Source of the DNA: Hippophae tibetana
Taxonomy: Eukaryota; Streptophyta; Magnoliopsida; Rosales; Elaeagnaceae
DNA length: 64,000 bases
NCBI GenBank assembly: GCA_037013495.1
Contig: CM072802.1
Coordinates: 59,725,275-59,789,274 of the forward strand
Direction of reading: 5' to 3'
The notes beneath the pieces were generated by a model that saw nothing but the letters and a program-made list of their open reading frames with translations, searched no databases and had not been told where the DNA came from. The translations under genes were made by a program, and so were the position numbers. Positions 35,449 to 47,860 of the stretch are shown here, in pieces (position 1 is the first letter of the stretch; every line of letters begins with the position of its first letter).

Positions 35449-35608
35449 TGTTAATGTATATCTATTAACATATTAATGTATATCATATCTGCTAATGTAT
35501 ATCTAGTTTGCTTTAGACATATCTAATTTACTTGTAACTAATATATAAAGGCACCATATATATTCCTTAAGATACAGAATACAATACAATCATTAAGTAT
35601 TTCTAACA
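35449..35608 (+). repeat. 3' LTR of short-LTR copia element
   Basis: Same termini as the 5' LTR; an extra TTTAGACATATCTAA-type insertion near 35512 partly duplicates its own TATATCTAGTTT stretch. Confidence 0.9.
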
Positions 35609-37502
35609 GAGAAAAATATATAGGCAATTTTTGGAACAAAAAAAATCACTTTATAGAGGGCTCTACATCCCTAGTCGGTGAAGTTAAATAGACATTACTT
35701 TCACTGTATGTGGTATAACCCTTACAGACCTAGGTTGACAAGGTGGTTCACGAGGTGGTTGGTTATGTGGTTGATGACCTGCAAAATTTTCTATAAATAT
35801 TGCTATTTAATTATTATGATAATTAGAAAATTTGAAGCAAAATTCTATCAAATTAAAATCTCATTTTCTGATTTAAGTTTACATTACCTTGAGATTTTGT
35901 TCGATATTTGTGAGTCATTTTTATGTGAATAAAATCACATTCTTAGGTAGGGATAAGTTATATCAATGAGTTCCAAGACAATGTTTTGCTAGTTTGGTTT
36001 GTTGTTGAGATAGATTCCTTATTGTTTCACTATTAAACCATTAGTGACGGATCACGCTACTATATGTAATGGGGCTCAAAAAGGTGAGCCAGATTATAGT
36101 AATCTGTGTTTAATATGGACGTGTGCATAGTTTATAATGTGTTATTATTTGTCCTATATCCTAGCCTTAGAGGCTATTATACTATTGTAAAAAACTCTAG
36201 CTAGCTAGAGTTTAAAACATGTGTAATAAGTACAATGACTATAGAGATATTTGATACATATTTTTAGCAATGACTATAGAGATATTTATGTGCTAAAACT
36301 TTTCAAAATAAGACTTAACTTTAAATAAATGTGGTTGAATTTTTATACTTATTTTAGTTTTCTTTCTGATTAATTTATAATATAATTTATAATATTATAT
36401 AACGTATTTAATATTTATGTGATATATTTGATAAATAAATAAAAAGAATTAAAATTTTCAGGATTTCAAATTAATTTTGAAAGTAGAATCATGAAGACAA
36501 AAAAACTTTGATTAAATTAAATATTCATTATTGTAAAAATTCTTAAACAAAAACATAGATGCATATTAAAAATGAATATGATAAGTATTGTTAAATAAAC
36601 TTATTTTATTTTGAAAATATGTATACATTGTTTTTTTCTAATAAGTTCTAAGAAAACCATAAAAGTGATATATCTATTAGGAATTAGCAAGGTAAGAAAA
36701 CATTTTAATCTTATAAAAGTGTTTTCATTTAAGGTGTTTAACTAAAAAAATTCTAAAATTTAAAATTACAAGTAAGGACAATAAATCATATGATAGATAT
36801 TGCATAATATAAAAGTTTATTGAAATACTTTAATGTCAAAACACCACTTGAATTATTGTATCTCATTGATTTAATATATAATACTTTCTTTTTAATATAA
36901 AATTAATTTCATTTATTAACTTTTAATTTTTTTAATAATAATTGGTTTTTATTTTGATGTAATGTTGATAAATATAATTTAGATAAATAGGTCATAATTT
37001 TAGTTTGACAGGAAAATTAATTTTTAATATATAATTTATAAATTTTAAAATAAACCAAAGACTCAACCAAATAGATATCCGAATTACAAAAATAGCACAA
37101 TATAAAACGAAATTATTACTAATATGTTAATATACACACTATTTTATGTGTGTGATGAGAAAGACTTAAAATAAACTCTTAAATGAATAAAAACAAAGCA
37201 AAATAGTTAATATATCTTGCCACTAACCTTAAACTCATGAACATATATAATATCAAATTATATTTTAGACTTTTGTTAATTGCAATTAAGCACTTCTTTA
37301 ATTTAAATAATATTTTCAATCTAAAATATTTGTAATTAATTCCTTTTTTGATTCATATTCTTTAAATTTCTTAAAAATATATTCCTTAAAAAATAAACGG
37401 AAAATATTAATTTAATTAATTAAAATTAATTAAAAATATCAAGAACATAACAATTATAATTAATAAAATGACCAAAATAATTGTATTATATACAGTTATC
37501 AC
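35609..37502. other. AT-rich DNA, no gene recognised; may end in a decayed 3' LTR
   Basis: Contains a ~40-bp tandem duplication of CAATGACTATAGAGATATTT (36231 and 36271). The last part, ending ATCA at about 37502, may be the 3' LTR of the next element, but no match to the LTR at 39154 is visible. Confidence 0.4.
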
Positions 37503-39400
37503 ACCCTCAAACTTAAGATTTTGCTAGTTCTCGAGCAAAAGGAAAGAAATAAAACAAGGATACAAGCATTTAAAATAGTAATTTTCAAATCATTTCTTTT
37601 TTGGTCATTTCAAATAACATAACTCAGAGAAATAAAAGAATTTTATCTAAGTATTGAAATCAATTTAAAAGTATATTACATTTTCACAATGAATTTTAGT
37701 GTGTGTAAAGTCTTTTCATATCTCATCACATGCAATCCGGATTAGTTTATGCAAATATGAATGCAATTAATTTTTAATGAAATCATAAATCTCATAAGTT
37801 CATTTTTCATTTCTCTCTCCACTAGTGTAGACAAACACAAAACAAAAAATCAATAGGACTTTATTAAGCTTGTAATGTATGACTTAGGTAAAGGTAAGAT
37901 AAAAGATAATATGTGGCTCAATGTTTCCTAAACACATCATTTTAGGATTGAAACAAGATACCTTCTAACATCACAATGAATACTTTCCAATTTGGGATTT
38001 AATATCACATACAATAATCGTTTTTTTCCTTTCTTTTTTTTGTTTTTTTTTGTTTTTTTTTCTCTTTTTTACTTTTATTTCAGAATCTATTTTTTTCAAT
38101 ATCCTCTTTTTTTTTCCTGATATATCTTTAAACATTTACTAATAATTGTCACATGTTAGTGAGATAAGAAAAATCGATATATCTATACATATACATATAT
38201 ATTTTGTTTTACTAGGCTTTTGAAAGGAGTAAAAATATATATATAAACTTTGAAGCTCAAAAGGGTATACTATGGATAAAGCATATGAAGGTAGATAGAA
38301 AGGCTCAAACGATCAAAAGATGGCTTAAATCATTTTCTAAGTTAAGTGTTATCTAGAATTTCGCCTCGAGAGAAAATCAAACAAATTCCAAGAATTGTGA
38401 TACCACAAAGTTCAATTGAATTGCATACTCACATAAACCTTCTCTACATTTCCATAGCAACTCAAAAATCAAGACTAGTGCTCATAAATATTTATTTTTG
38501 TAAAAATGAAACATACGTAAAAATTATTCATAGCTTAGACAATATTCAATTTTTTCAAGGAGTTATGCATTATTTAAACCAAAGAAATAAAAATAAATCA
38601 TCATTAAAAGTAAAATATCCAAATAAAGCAACAAGCAATAGTACCTAGAAAATATTTCAATTAAGTTCAATATCTCTACCACCCTAAACTTAATATGCAC
38701 ATTGTCCTCGATGTGTGAAAATTAAAGAACAAAAGAGATGGGTATAAAGAAACTTCCTGGTTTGGTTTATAAGATTAATATCCCAAAATGACTTCATTTC
38801 CTCCAATTTGCTCCTACGAAAAAAAGTAACAAAATAAAGAAATATGCAAACTAATACATATTAAACTAAATAAGAAAAATAGAAAATTAAAACACATGGG
38901 TTGCCTCCCAAGAAGCACTTGATTTAAAGTCGTCAACTCTACTTCTCAATTTTCTTTTTCTTTTTGTGAGTTAAGATATTGTGTGTCAAACAAAATCTCA
39001 ACTTACCAGAAAATTGAAAAATAAATAAAGCAACAATAAACATAAAAAATAATAATTTTTTTTAAATTAATTTTTTTGAACTAAAAATAGATTGATTGGT
39101 ATTAATATCAACAAAAAACAGTAAACAAATCCCCGGAAATGGTGCCAAAAACTTGTTGTCTCCTTTAGGAGAACATAAAAACGTGCATGTATACACGGTC
39201 ACAAGTAATGATTTTATCCAAAACAAAAAAAAATTTAACTAAAATGATTATTGTAAACAATAAATAAGAAAATTCTAGGATTGTAGTTTTCACCAAATTA
39301 ATCCACTCCAATCATATTATTCCCTCTTGATTTATATTGTTTTGTAAATTTAATTTGTCAACCAAGAACTTTTAATTTTATATATACATATCTTCCGAGC
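37503..39400 (-). mobile_element. Divergent coding-less gypsy element (derivative X)
   Basis: The interior carries, in the same order as the Athila derivatives, a PPT-side hairpin (37519-37540), a CACATTG/CGATGTG hairpin (38698-38715), the motif GGGTTGCCTCCCAAGAAGC (about 38901), and a good primer site at 39130-39147 (minus strand TGGCACCATTTCCGGGGA) followed by an LTR starting TGTTGTCTCC at 39154. No gag or pol. Its LTR differs from the Athila family of this window, so it is another family with the same plan. Confidence 0.65.
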
Positions 39401-39437
39401 TCCATATAGACACACCTTGCTAAAATAATTCACTATA

Positions 39438-39955
39438 TTACTGGCCAACAACTATATCTACTTCTAAGGGAGGAAGGTTGTATGTTACCATAATTACTGG
39501 CCAACAACTATACCTACTACTAAGGGAACTATGTGGATTAATTCTATCAGTAGCAATGGCAAGACAAAGATTACGCGGATCAGATGAAAATTGAGGAGAT
39601 AAATTATCTACTACTTTCCAATTTGGAGAATCATAAGGATGACGTATCACCCCATCATCAGATCGGTTATTTGAATGCCAAGTCAACATCTTTGATGTAT
39701 CTTTACTATTGAACAACCTTTGAAAGCAAGGAATTGGAGGAAAGTACCAAAGAACCTTTGCAGGTACGTCTTTCTTATGTGTTGTCTCATTTGTACAATG
39801 CTTCATCTCGATTGTTTACACATCGGACACTCATCTAATGTCTTATATTATTTTCTATAAAGAATGCAATCATTTGGACAAGCATAATCTTATAATATTC
39901 CATGCCAAATCGACTAAGAGATTTCTTCACTTCATACATTAAAGATGGTAATTAA
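39438..39955 (-). pseudogene. CACTA TNP2 transposase fragment
   Basis: Minus strand reads MYEVKKSLSRFGMEYYKI, then VPAKVLWYFPPIPCFQRLF, MLTWHSNNRSDDGVIRHP, WKVVDNLSPQFSSDPRNL, IATDRINPH, SRYSCWPVIMVTYNLPP: Transposase_21 (PF02992). Better kept than the copy at 13758-14470, with an open run of 122 codons (39806-39438). A 57-bp tandem duplication at its C-terminal edge (39440 and 39497) repeats TTACTGGCCAACAACTATA. No CACTA ends are visible around it. Confidence 0.9.
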
Positions 39956-39959
39956 ATTT

Positions 39960-40769
39960 TAAAACCTATTTTTAACTTAAATTGAATTGTTTATTACTAT
40001 ATTGTACTCATTCTTTGAAACTATTTTAATTGATTTTATGGACATAGTAGTAATATTGCTTTGACATAGTACTTCAAAATATTCTATTTAAACAAATCAA
40101 AGTGCACAAATTTATCAACCACACAAAAGCATTATTCTCTTCATCTTAATTTCTCTCCCTCTCTTACTTTTGCAAAACTATTCAAGTAGGCCTTTTCATT
40201 TAGTTAATTTATCAAACACTTTGGGGTTGTATTTGATTGATCAAAAGCCTATAATATTTATAATATTGTATTTAAACTAATTGTTCTAAGGTTACTAGTT
40301 GATTTTGATTTATTTGGTATATTATTAAATCATCTAGTTAGGGTTATTCATTATTGAATCTACTCTAAGAAATACATTTTCACATGTGTTATTGTGCTAA
40401 TGCTTGAGGTATTGGTTGAACAAGTTTGATTGCTTGTGTGACTCAAGTTATTGGAACATTAATCTGAATTCAAACACGTTCTTTGTAGAGATTGTGAAAG
40501 AAAGTAGAGTTTTGAAAGTACATAACTTGGGTGCATTACATTGGTGGGTAGTTTGAGTCCTAACCTTGTAATTGAACATTATTTTTATAGTAGATAGTTT
40601 GGTAGTCCTATGGACTCATTTTCTTCTAAGGTCATTGGTTTGGCCTAGGTTGTTTCCACCTAAAAATCTCATGTGTTTGTTTATATTTCCGTATTACTTT
40701 ATTTATACATGATTGCATGCCATTTACCACTTGTAGCTAATTAGATTCCTAAATAAATAAAACTTTTCA
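39960..40769 (+). repeat. 5' LTR of SIRE-like element, left part missing
   Basis: Ends AAAACTTTTCA at 40769. The left edge abuts the TNP2 fragment; about 560 bp present in the 3' LTR are absent here. Confidence 0.8.
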
Positions 40770-40771
40770 TT

Positions 40772-40786
40772 TGGTATTATAGCGAG
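40772..40786 (+). promoter_or_regulatory. Decayed initiator-Met primer site
   Basis: TGGTATTATAGCGAG, compared with the usual TGGTATCAGAGC, two bases after the LTR end. Confidence 0.75.
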
Positions 40787-40929
40787 TCACTAGATACACT
40801 TAGTATGCGTAGGACCTTGTTATGGATTATTTAAGAAAGGGTTCATCTATAACCTATGAGAGTATTTTTGTGGTCTATAGATAAGAATTTATAGATCTTT
40901 GTGATTTATGGTTAGGAACTACTTACGGT

Positions 40930-42450
40930 TACCAAAGACAATGTAGTCGTTCCTAAGCCAAGAAAAAATTGGATGACTAAAGATAAAATTGGTAGTAATT
41001 GGAATAAAAAAAGGTATTAAAGCTATTTAATGTACTGTCTATTTATGGATTTCATCGTATTTCTCATGTTATACTGCTAAGTATGCTTGGGATATTTTAG
41101 AGGTTGTCCCTAAGGCAACCATACAAGTTAAAAGAACCAAACTTTGTATGCTTGGTAATCAATTTGAAAATCTTAGGATGAAAGAAGGTGAAACCTTTTC
41201 TGAATTTTATACTAAATTAAGCGATATTTATAACTCTTTTGCTAATATTGGCATGAAAATTGTGGAATTCTGGTTGGTTAGAAAAATATTGCGTTCTTTA
41301 CCAGATCGCTTCCATGCAAAAGTCATTACCATAGATGAAAGAAAAGATGTACACACCATTAAAATTGAGGAGCTAGTTTTTTCAATTCTCACTTTTGAGA
41401 TGACTTTTTATCCTCCCATAAATAACAAAGATGTTACCTTCAAACTGCTATGATGGGAGAAGGTGATAATAAAGATATAAAACTGGCAGTCTTGACCAAA
41501 ACACTAAACAAAATCTTCAATGAAAAATATCAAAATATGAAAGAACTCAAATTTGTGAGTTTTTATTATAAGAAATCTAAACCCAATGGACCTCAATGTT
41601 TTGAATGTATGAGTTTTGGCCACTTTGTAGTTGAATGTGCAAACAAGAAGAACTAAACTGTAAGAGCCTTCAACAAAACAATTAATGATTCTGAAATTGA
41701 TTACGAAAATTCAATTGATTGAAAAAAAACACTAACTTTCTAGCATTTATTGCAATAATTGGTAGACACTCTAGTAAGTCTGATACTGATTCAGACAATA
41801 AGGAAAGTGATGATAAATTCTTTCTTAAAATATTTAATATCACTAGTATAGAGGAAGTGTTGAGAGAATTTGTAATATTCAAAAGAGATAAAGATAAGTT
41901 GCTTGTAGAAGTACCTAAACTGAATGACATACTCAAATCCTATGAAGTAAATTCATCGGTGCTAAAAAAGGATAATATTGATTTGTTTGAACGTGCTAAT
42001 ATTTTGAATTCGAGTCTTGTAAATTTAGAACAAAAAAAATAAAATCTGATATAGGAAATTGAACAATCCAAGGAAGCTATAAAAAGGCTAACCATTGGAG
42101 TTGAAAGGTTGAAAAAGGTTCTTGATTATGGAAACCCAACTGGAGACAAGAGAGGGATAGGATATGTAGATGAACGCACCATGACATCTTCTTCAAATCA
42201 ACTTAATTTGTAAAACCTTTAGACATATCTTCCATACATGCCTCTTCAGCATCAAGAACTAATTTGGTATGACTTTCTAGTCCTACTACTATTATTACTT
42301 ATTATACTCAAAGACTAGATGAAGTTGTAATTGAAAAACATGTTAAATTTGTGTCTGTCTGTCATAAATAAGGTAGGAAAATTCATATTAGATCTTATTG
42401 TAATTTTGTTATGAAATATCCATATTTTAACAATGCCTTTCATGCTTGAT
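40930..42450 (+). pseudogene. SIRE-type gag (decayed)
   Basis: 41148-41453 reads NQFENLRMKEGETFSEFY, TKLSDIYNSFANIG, RKILRSLPDRFHAKV, IEELVFSILTFEM, the UBN2 capsid domain. 41450-41656 holds the zinc knuckle CFECMSFGHFVVEC, all four ligands kept (C-x2-C-x4-H-x4-C). 41719-42042 is the acidic/coiled-coil C-terminal part typical of SIRE gag (SDTDSDNKESDD, then a KDKLLVEVPKLNDILKSYEV stretch). 42340-42440 adds CHK-GRKIHIRSYC. Shifts near 41455, 41660 and 42045 break it. Long SIRE gags with this C-terminal part are usual. Confidence 0.85.
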
Positions 42451-44080
42451 ATTCTAAAATTAATTTTCATCATCCATACATATATACTGCATCTCCACCA
42501 ATGATGAAAGAGAAAAATAAAGGGAGTAAATTTTTTCTAAAAATGAATAAACATAAAATAAAATTTCGGATCACAAAAAAAGACATTCTTTTATTGTTCT
42601 TCATTCTGTACTTAAGTATCTTATTATGTGAATTTATAATTCTTCTGTACATTTGGTGATTGATGTTTAATAATAACTCACTCACACACTCAGTAGACAC
42701 ACAAGTATGTCATGCTTGAAGTTATAATTAATTATGTGAGATATTAGGGCTTGAAATAATCTTGATTGAAAATATTATGGTTGAATTCTATCTTTCATTG
42801 AATAAAATTCTGCTATAAAGACACACCAAGTGTTAAGAGGGCTACCTACTATGATATGTAAAAGATACTATAGTAAACAGAGATTGCTACTTTATAACTA
42901 GTGTGAAAGTCATCATACTAGGTATATTGTCTCGTGAATATTTTTTTGCAAAAGAAAAACAATATGATAAAGGAAATAACTATATGCAAAAAAACATAAT
43001 TGGATGGCCAAAAAGAAAGAGTCGCAAATGGATATGCAAAATGAAAAATAAATAACCTATCCCTCGTATAAATAATGAGAGGGAATTCAAAAGAAAAAGT
43101 TACTTAAATAGACTAATTGGCATATTGGTATAGTTTTAATATTTATCTAACCTTAAGCGATTGTCAATATGTCACCATATGTGTTGAAGTATGTATGTGT
43201 GCTTTATTAGAATACTTATGCATAATATGAATAATTCAATTTCGTTAAAGAATGATTTTTTTCTCAAAATTAATTATTTGATTGAAGTCTAAGTTTGAAT
43301 AAATCTACTACCTTGATTTGAAAATAAAGTTATTTTTATTACATCTTTGTTTGAATTTATGTTATTTTTATTTTTTGAGTTTTCATGAGAAATATTTGAG
43401 TAGAAATAGGACTTAGGGGGAGTTTTTGCAATTTCCAGATAGTATGAATTTCAATCAATCAAGTATGAAGTAGATGGATTGAAATATAAATGTTGATAGA
43501 TTGATCGAATGTGTTCAGTCTATATACTCCTTTTCCTTTTCCCCTCACCCCCACAAACACTAACCCCTATGCCAGCCCCCCTTCTAATTTGCACTAAAAA
43601 ATCCATCAAAATAACTCATTTTGTCCCTACTTCACTTGGAATTGATTTTTAATCACTTTTCTAGCATCAATCCATACAAAAGAAATTAGATATGACCAAA
43701 AATTGCTACAATTCTATTTTCCCATTTTTTTTCTCATTTCCTCACCAAACAAACACCATTTTTTGAGTTTGATTCTATGATTTCTTATCAAAAACATTTC
43801 ATCGATCTTTATTCTAGATATTATAGGAAAAATTTAATTACCTTGGTTAATTTTTAGTTAAGGGAAATTTTCAAAGGATTTGTGCTTGAATTTTAAAATG
43901 GTTGCTAGAAGTTGTGAACTTCTTCTCGATCCTCCAAATCCACATTCATCCTAATAGTGGGACGACGAATCTGTATTGCACTATCAAAATACTTTATATA
44001 AACATACTATTTTACTTGAAATGTAGAATTACTTGGATTGAATTTCATGAAATTGGAATCATTAGAGCCATTAGGGCTCT
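42451..44080. other. Decayed SIRE interior, nothing readable
   Basis: No copia protease, integrase or RT motif can be followed. 43505-43590 has a pyrimidine-rich CCTTTTCCCCTCACCCCC stretch, unusual for the area. Confidence 0.4.
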
Positions 44081-44930
44081 TGGTTAGCAATCACTGTTCA
44101 TACCCTCTAAATCATGTTTCTCTGCCCTAGTTCATGAATTTTATACCAAACTTGACCCAAAATTTTCCATGCTAGACAAATGTGTTATGAGGTTTTCATT
44201 GGAAAAAAAAATAGTTGATATTTCAACCCAGAGCCTTAACAAATTTTTGTCTATCATGAACATCAGGGATTCCACTTTCCACCTAGATTGGCATGTCATT
44301 CCCAATAAGGATTTATTGATCAAACATTTTGGTTTACCAAATATTGATCATAATTCCATATAGTTGTACATTCGAGATGAATTTACTCCTTTCTATTGGG
44401 TTTTAAATAAAATGGTCAATGCAAATTTACTACCATCTAAGTACTCATTTGAGATTGGATACCTTCATTCTAAGATTTTATAGTATATTGGAAAATAATA
44501 GTATTCAATGTAGGTACAATAATTTAGAATGAAATAAAAAAACAATCATAGATAGTTAACCAGAGGATTGGATTTTCTTATGGTTGTCTCATCACCCAAA
44601 TGATTTTTGATGTAGGTGTGTCTCCAATAAGGGATTCATATTCAATTTGACTGATAGGTGACATTGGAAAGTCAACCATCTCAAGATCATATGCCCAGAC
44701 ATCAAAGAGAGGGAGATCCACCGATGTTCGTACAAGTGGTGGAAGAGTTACATATGATAATTTTATAGATGAGGAAATGGAAAATACACATGCTTTCAAA
44801 CCTTCTCATTAGGACTTATTTGAAAATGAAATGCATAGGATAATGGTAAAATTAAAAATATATATATTATGAATGAACAACAAGAAGCAAGGTTTTCCAT
44901 GATTAAAGACATCCACTCACATTAGGGAAA
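44080..44930 (+). pseudogene. Putative plant transposon protein domain, remnant
   Basis: Reads LVHEFYTKLDPKFSMLDKCV, then SLEKKIVDISTQSLNKFLSI, DWHVIPNKDLLIKHFGLP, FTPFYWVLNKMVNANLLP and YSFEIGYLHSKIL, similar to the plant family named putative plant transposon protein (PF20167), where FYANL, V.G, fs...in..L and a W...V...L.P block occur in this order. Stops at 44360 and 44480 and later. A degraded tail continues to about 44930. The family has no known activity; it is often found in or near retroelements. Moderate to low certainty. Confidence 0.45.
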
Positions 44931-45609
44931 CGATCTATTTTATCTTGTTGTTTTTCCATATTTTATTAGTGTTTGAATTTATTATTTTCATACTTTAAAA
45001 TGTAATTGATACTTTCTTGGATTGTATTTGGGTCATATTAATCAATATATTACATTTACTGCATTTGATTGTTTGTATTTTCAGGTATATTTTGCTTATA
45101 TTCTTGAATCTGCTATGAGATTTCATATTCATTTTAAATGAAAATGTAAAAAAAAAAACATTTTGGTTTATTTGTATGACAAAAAAGGGATGAAAAAAAA
45201 TAGAGAACATTATAATTAAAAATTGGAACTTTATTTAAAAATCTATAAAATAGGGATATTTAACTTTAGGAGAATTTCTTTGAAAATTAATTTTTGGAAA
45301 TATTACTCATAGGAGTAGTAATGTTTTAAATTATATCTAATGATACTCACACTTAGAATACTCTTAGCTTTTGCTATTGTTACATACACTGAACTAATGA
45401 ATAATGAGTCTTTCGGGATAAGTTGTTTGGTTGTTTATGTTTTTATTATTATATACATGAGCTTTTGAGATTCAAGAAAAGTTGGCTCCTTAAGATTATA
45501 GGATAGTTTCACTACTTAAAAATTTATTTTTCCTATGAGCACTATATAGTAAGAGAAAGGTTTTATCACACAAATATGCCAAAGGGGGAGGTTATAAGGT
45601 TTAGGTGAG
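44931..45609. other. Distal interior and polypurine tract of SIRE-like element
   Basis: AT-rich and non-coding except for the tract AAAGGGGGAG at 45581-45590, which primes plus-strand DNA synthesis in LTR elements; the LTR start TGTTGG at 45610 is 19 bases further, so the exact LTR edge is uncertain. Confidence 0.6.
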
Positions 45610-45815
45610 TGTTGGAAATATTCGTGAATAAAATATACACATGCAATTTAGTTTCTAGGTATGTCTTTCAATAATATTTCAAGCTAAAGAAACTATCGAG
45701 CTCCAACAAACACATATCAGGTGTATGTATGCTAGATTTCATATTAGACACATAAGAACATTTTGAATTTAGGATACTGGATTGATCGAGATATGTCTAG
45801 ATTAATCGAGGTATG

Positions 45816-47554
45816 TGATGAGCGAAAACCGGCATCGCCGATTCTTGCCAATACTTTGGTTTTAATATTTACAAAACTCTCGCAAGTGCACGAATCATTT
45901 CGAAGAAAATGATAAGTATACTCCCAAGGTCGATCTAAGGAAGGAATGTATGTGGTTTTTAATCTACTTACATAAAAATAAACATAGATTCAATAAACAT
46001 TCATGCAAATTTTATCATTTATAATGGCGGAGTATTTATGGATATAATAACTAAGTTAATTATGCTTGCTCATATTATCTAGGTTATTAAAGATATGAAT
46101 TGATATTTATTGATTCTCCCTTTTTTGTATGAATACCACCTTTGTTGGGGTTAGATATTCTTTGTTAACTAAACAAATCAATTAACACCTATGGGTGGGG
46201 TTGATAACTAATTTGCCTAATTAAATTAATTCCTTTTTCTAAGAGATTGAAAATGAACCATTTAAATGCCACCTTTGGTGGGGTTAGACAGTTTAAACTT
46301 TATTCAAGGTGTCCAAATTAAACCTAAGAATTTAGTTATCCGAGTACTAACTTTCAAGTTTTAAAACCACTACCGAAAACATGTCGTCAATACATTTTCA
46401 GATAATAATTCTTATAAAAACTTTTGAAATAGAGCTTCACTCTAACTACCGGGCGATTGTACCATCAAATAAAAGAGCACTACTCTAAATCAGACCGGAT
46501 AACTAAACCTTAAAATCTAATTTTCAGGTTTAAGTTTGTAATGAAAAATAATATATTTCTCTCTAACATTTTTAATATAAAATCATGAATAAAAATAAAA
46601 TCAATTCATTTTAGAGATTTTTACCTATTTAATATTTCGCAAGCATAACAACGTTATTATTACATCATGATTATAAATAGCCAGCACAGTTAAATTTAAT
46701 CACAGACAAATTAAATATAACATGTAAGAATAAAGCATAAAAAATAACTGTAAAGAAAATAAAATCCTTACAGAACTTCGACGCTATTCCCGTTGCTGGA
46801 AAAACTCCAAGCGGAATTTGCACTCTCATTTATTGAATCAAAGAGCTAAAATATTACAAAAACATAACTAGTTCTTCCCAAAAAGGGAAGAACTCTAAAT
46901 CTAAGAGAAATTAACTAAGAAAAGCTAAAAACTAAGAAAACATAAGAAAAACTAAAAATCTAAGAAAAGAGAGAAAGAAAGAGAGAAAAGAATGTATTTG
47001 GAGATTTTGAAGGTGTTGAAGGTGTGTTTTGAAGTGAAGGGAAGGGGGGTATTTATAGGTGAGGATGGAGAGAAAAAATGAGTAAAAAAATGTAAAAACG
47101 CGTAATGGAAATGCTGAGGTCATTGATGACGTCAGCATGATGTCATGGGGCTGTTGCACGTGAAAAATGGGGCGAAACGGGTGTCGGTGCGCGCGGATGA
47201 ACAGTACCCCGCGCGCGCAGCTTTGGGCGGAGCTAGGCGCTGGGGCGCGGCGGCGCGATTTTCTCCTTTTTGACATTTTTATCCTTTTTGACCCATTTTG
47301 TCCAATTTTTCCATATTTGTTGTCTTTTCCCCATTTATTTATTAATATATTTGTGATGTATTGCTTCCAGTATTCCTCTTTGAGTCTTTAAGTTGCATTT
47401 TTAAGCCAAAATACGTGAAAAACAATAAAAATACCCGTGATTCCGAAAAAACAAATTTATATAAATATATGATAAAACATATAAATATATATATTTTTAA
47501 TCAATTAATGTGTATAAAATCATGGTTATTTTACTGCTTTTTGAGCACTCATCA
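45816..47554 (-). repeat. Solo Athila LTR with perfect target duplication (copy F)
   Basis: 1739 bp from TGATGAGCG to GAGCACTCATCA. Flanked by GTATG on both sides (45811-45815 and 47555-47559). A solo LTR arises when the two LTRs of an element recombine and delete the interior. Contains TATA (47050-47058), TGAGGTCA, TGACGTCA, TGATGTCA (47115-47145), a G-box (47157-47162) and a GC-rich block (47160-47260). Confidence 0.97.
47050..47162 (-). promoter_or_regulatory. LTR promoter, solo copy F
   Basis: Sense order: G-box CACGTG, three TGA.GTCA sites spaced 11 and 12 bp, about 60 bp spacer, TATA box CTATAAATA. Transcription would run leftwards into the SIRE LTR. Sites are seen; activity is an inference. 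Confidence 0.6.
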
Positions 47555-47564
47555 GTATGTAGAT

Positions 47565-47860
47565 CAACTGAGAATCAATTTACTCAATTTAAATAGTCCA
47601 AGATTAATTTTCCAATTGACTAGATCAATCGAGTAATTACTGGTCTATCGATCGAGGACTAGGTTGATCGATTAATAAGATAGATTGATCTAACCTAGTT
47701 AGAACTGATTATTTATTACACTAGATCGATCGAGATTTCATTGGATCGATTGAGTATGTTTTGATCATAGTATTGGATCATCAATAACGTGTTTAATCGA
47801 TCAGACTATATGTTCAATCGATTGAGCATATGTTAGACCAATCAACTAGCAATGACTTTA
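47565..47860. repeat. Cluster of GATCGATCGAG-like motifs
   Basis: About ten copies of (G/A)AT(C/T)(G/A)ATCGAG variants in both orientations within 300 bp, with two more just left of the solo LTR (45781-45811). Part of the SIRE LTR. Confidence 0.8.

Larger units (their letters stand above)
32667..35608 (+). mobile_element. Short-LTR Ty1/copia element, rearranged
   Basis: 5' LTR 32667-32806, primer site 32807-32820, polypurine tract TTTGAGGGGAGC (35437-35448) and 3' LTR 35449-35608 are all recognisable. The interior is scrambled: gag is gone, an Athila LTR piece sits at 32995-33736, a protease piece is inverted (33894-34100), and RT-RNase H follows in sense (34100-35420). Flanks ATGAA and GAGAA are only a partial match as target duplication. 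LTRs of ~150 bp suit the Ale/Retrofit-like copia lineages. Confidence 0.85.

Noticed and set aside
35660..35780. GGTGGTT-rich stretch as a plant gene exon
   Set aside because: Short, with a frame that soon ends and no recognisable domain; repeats of GGTGGTTGGTTATGTGG make the apparent pattern.
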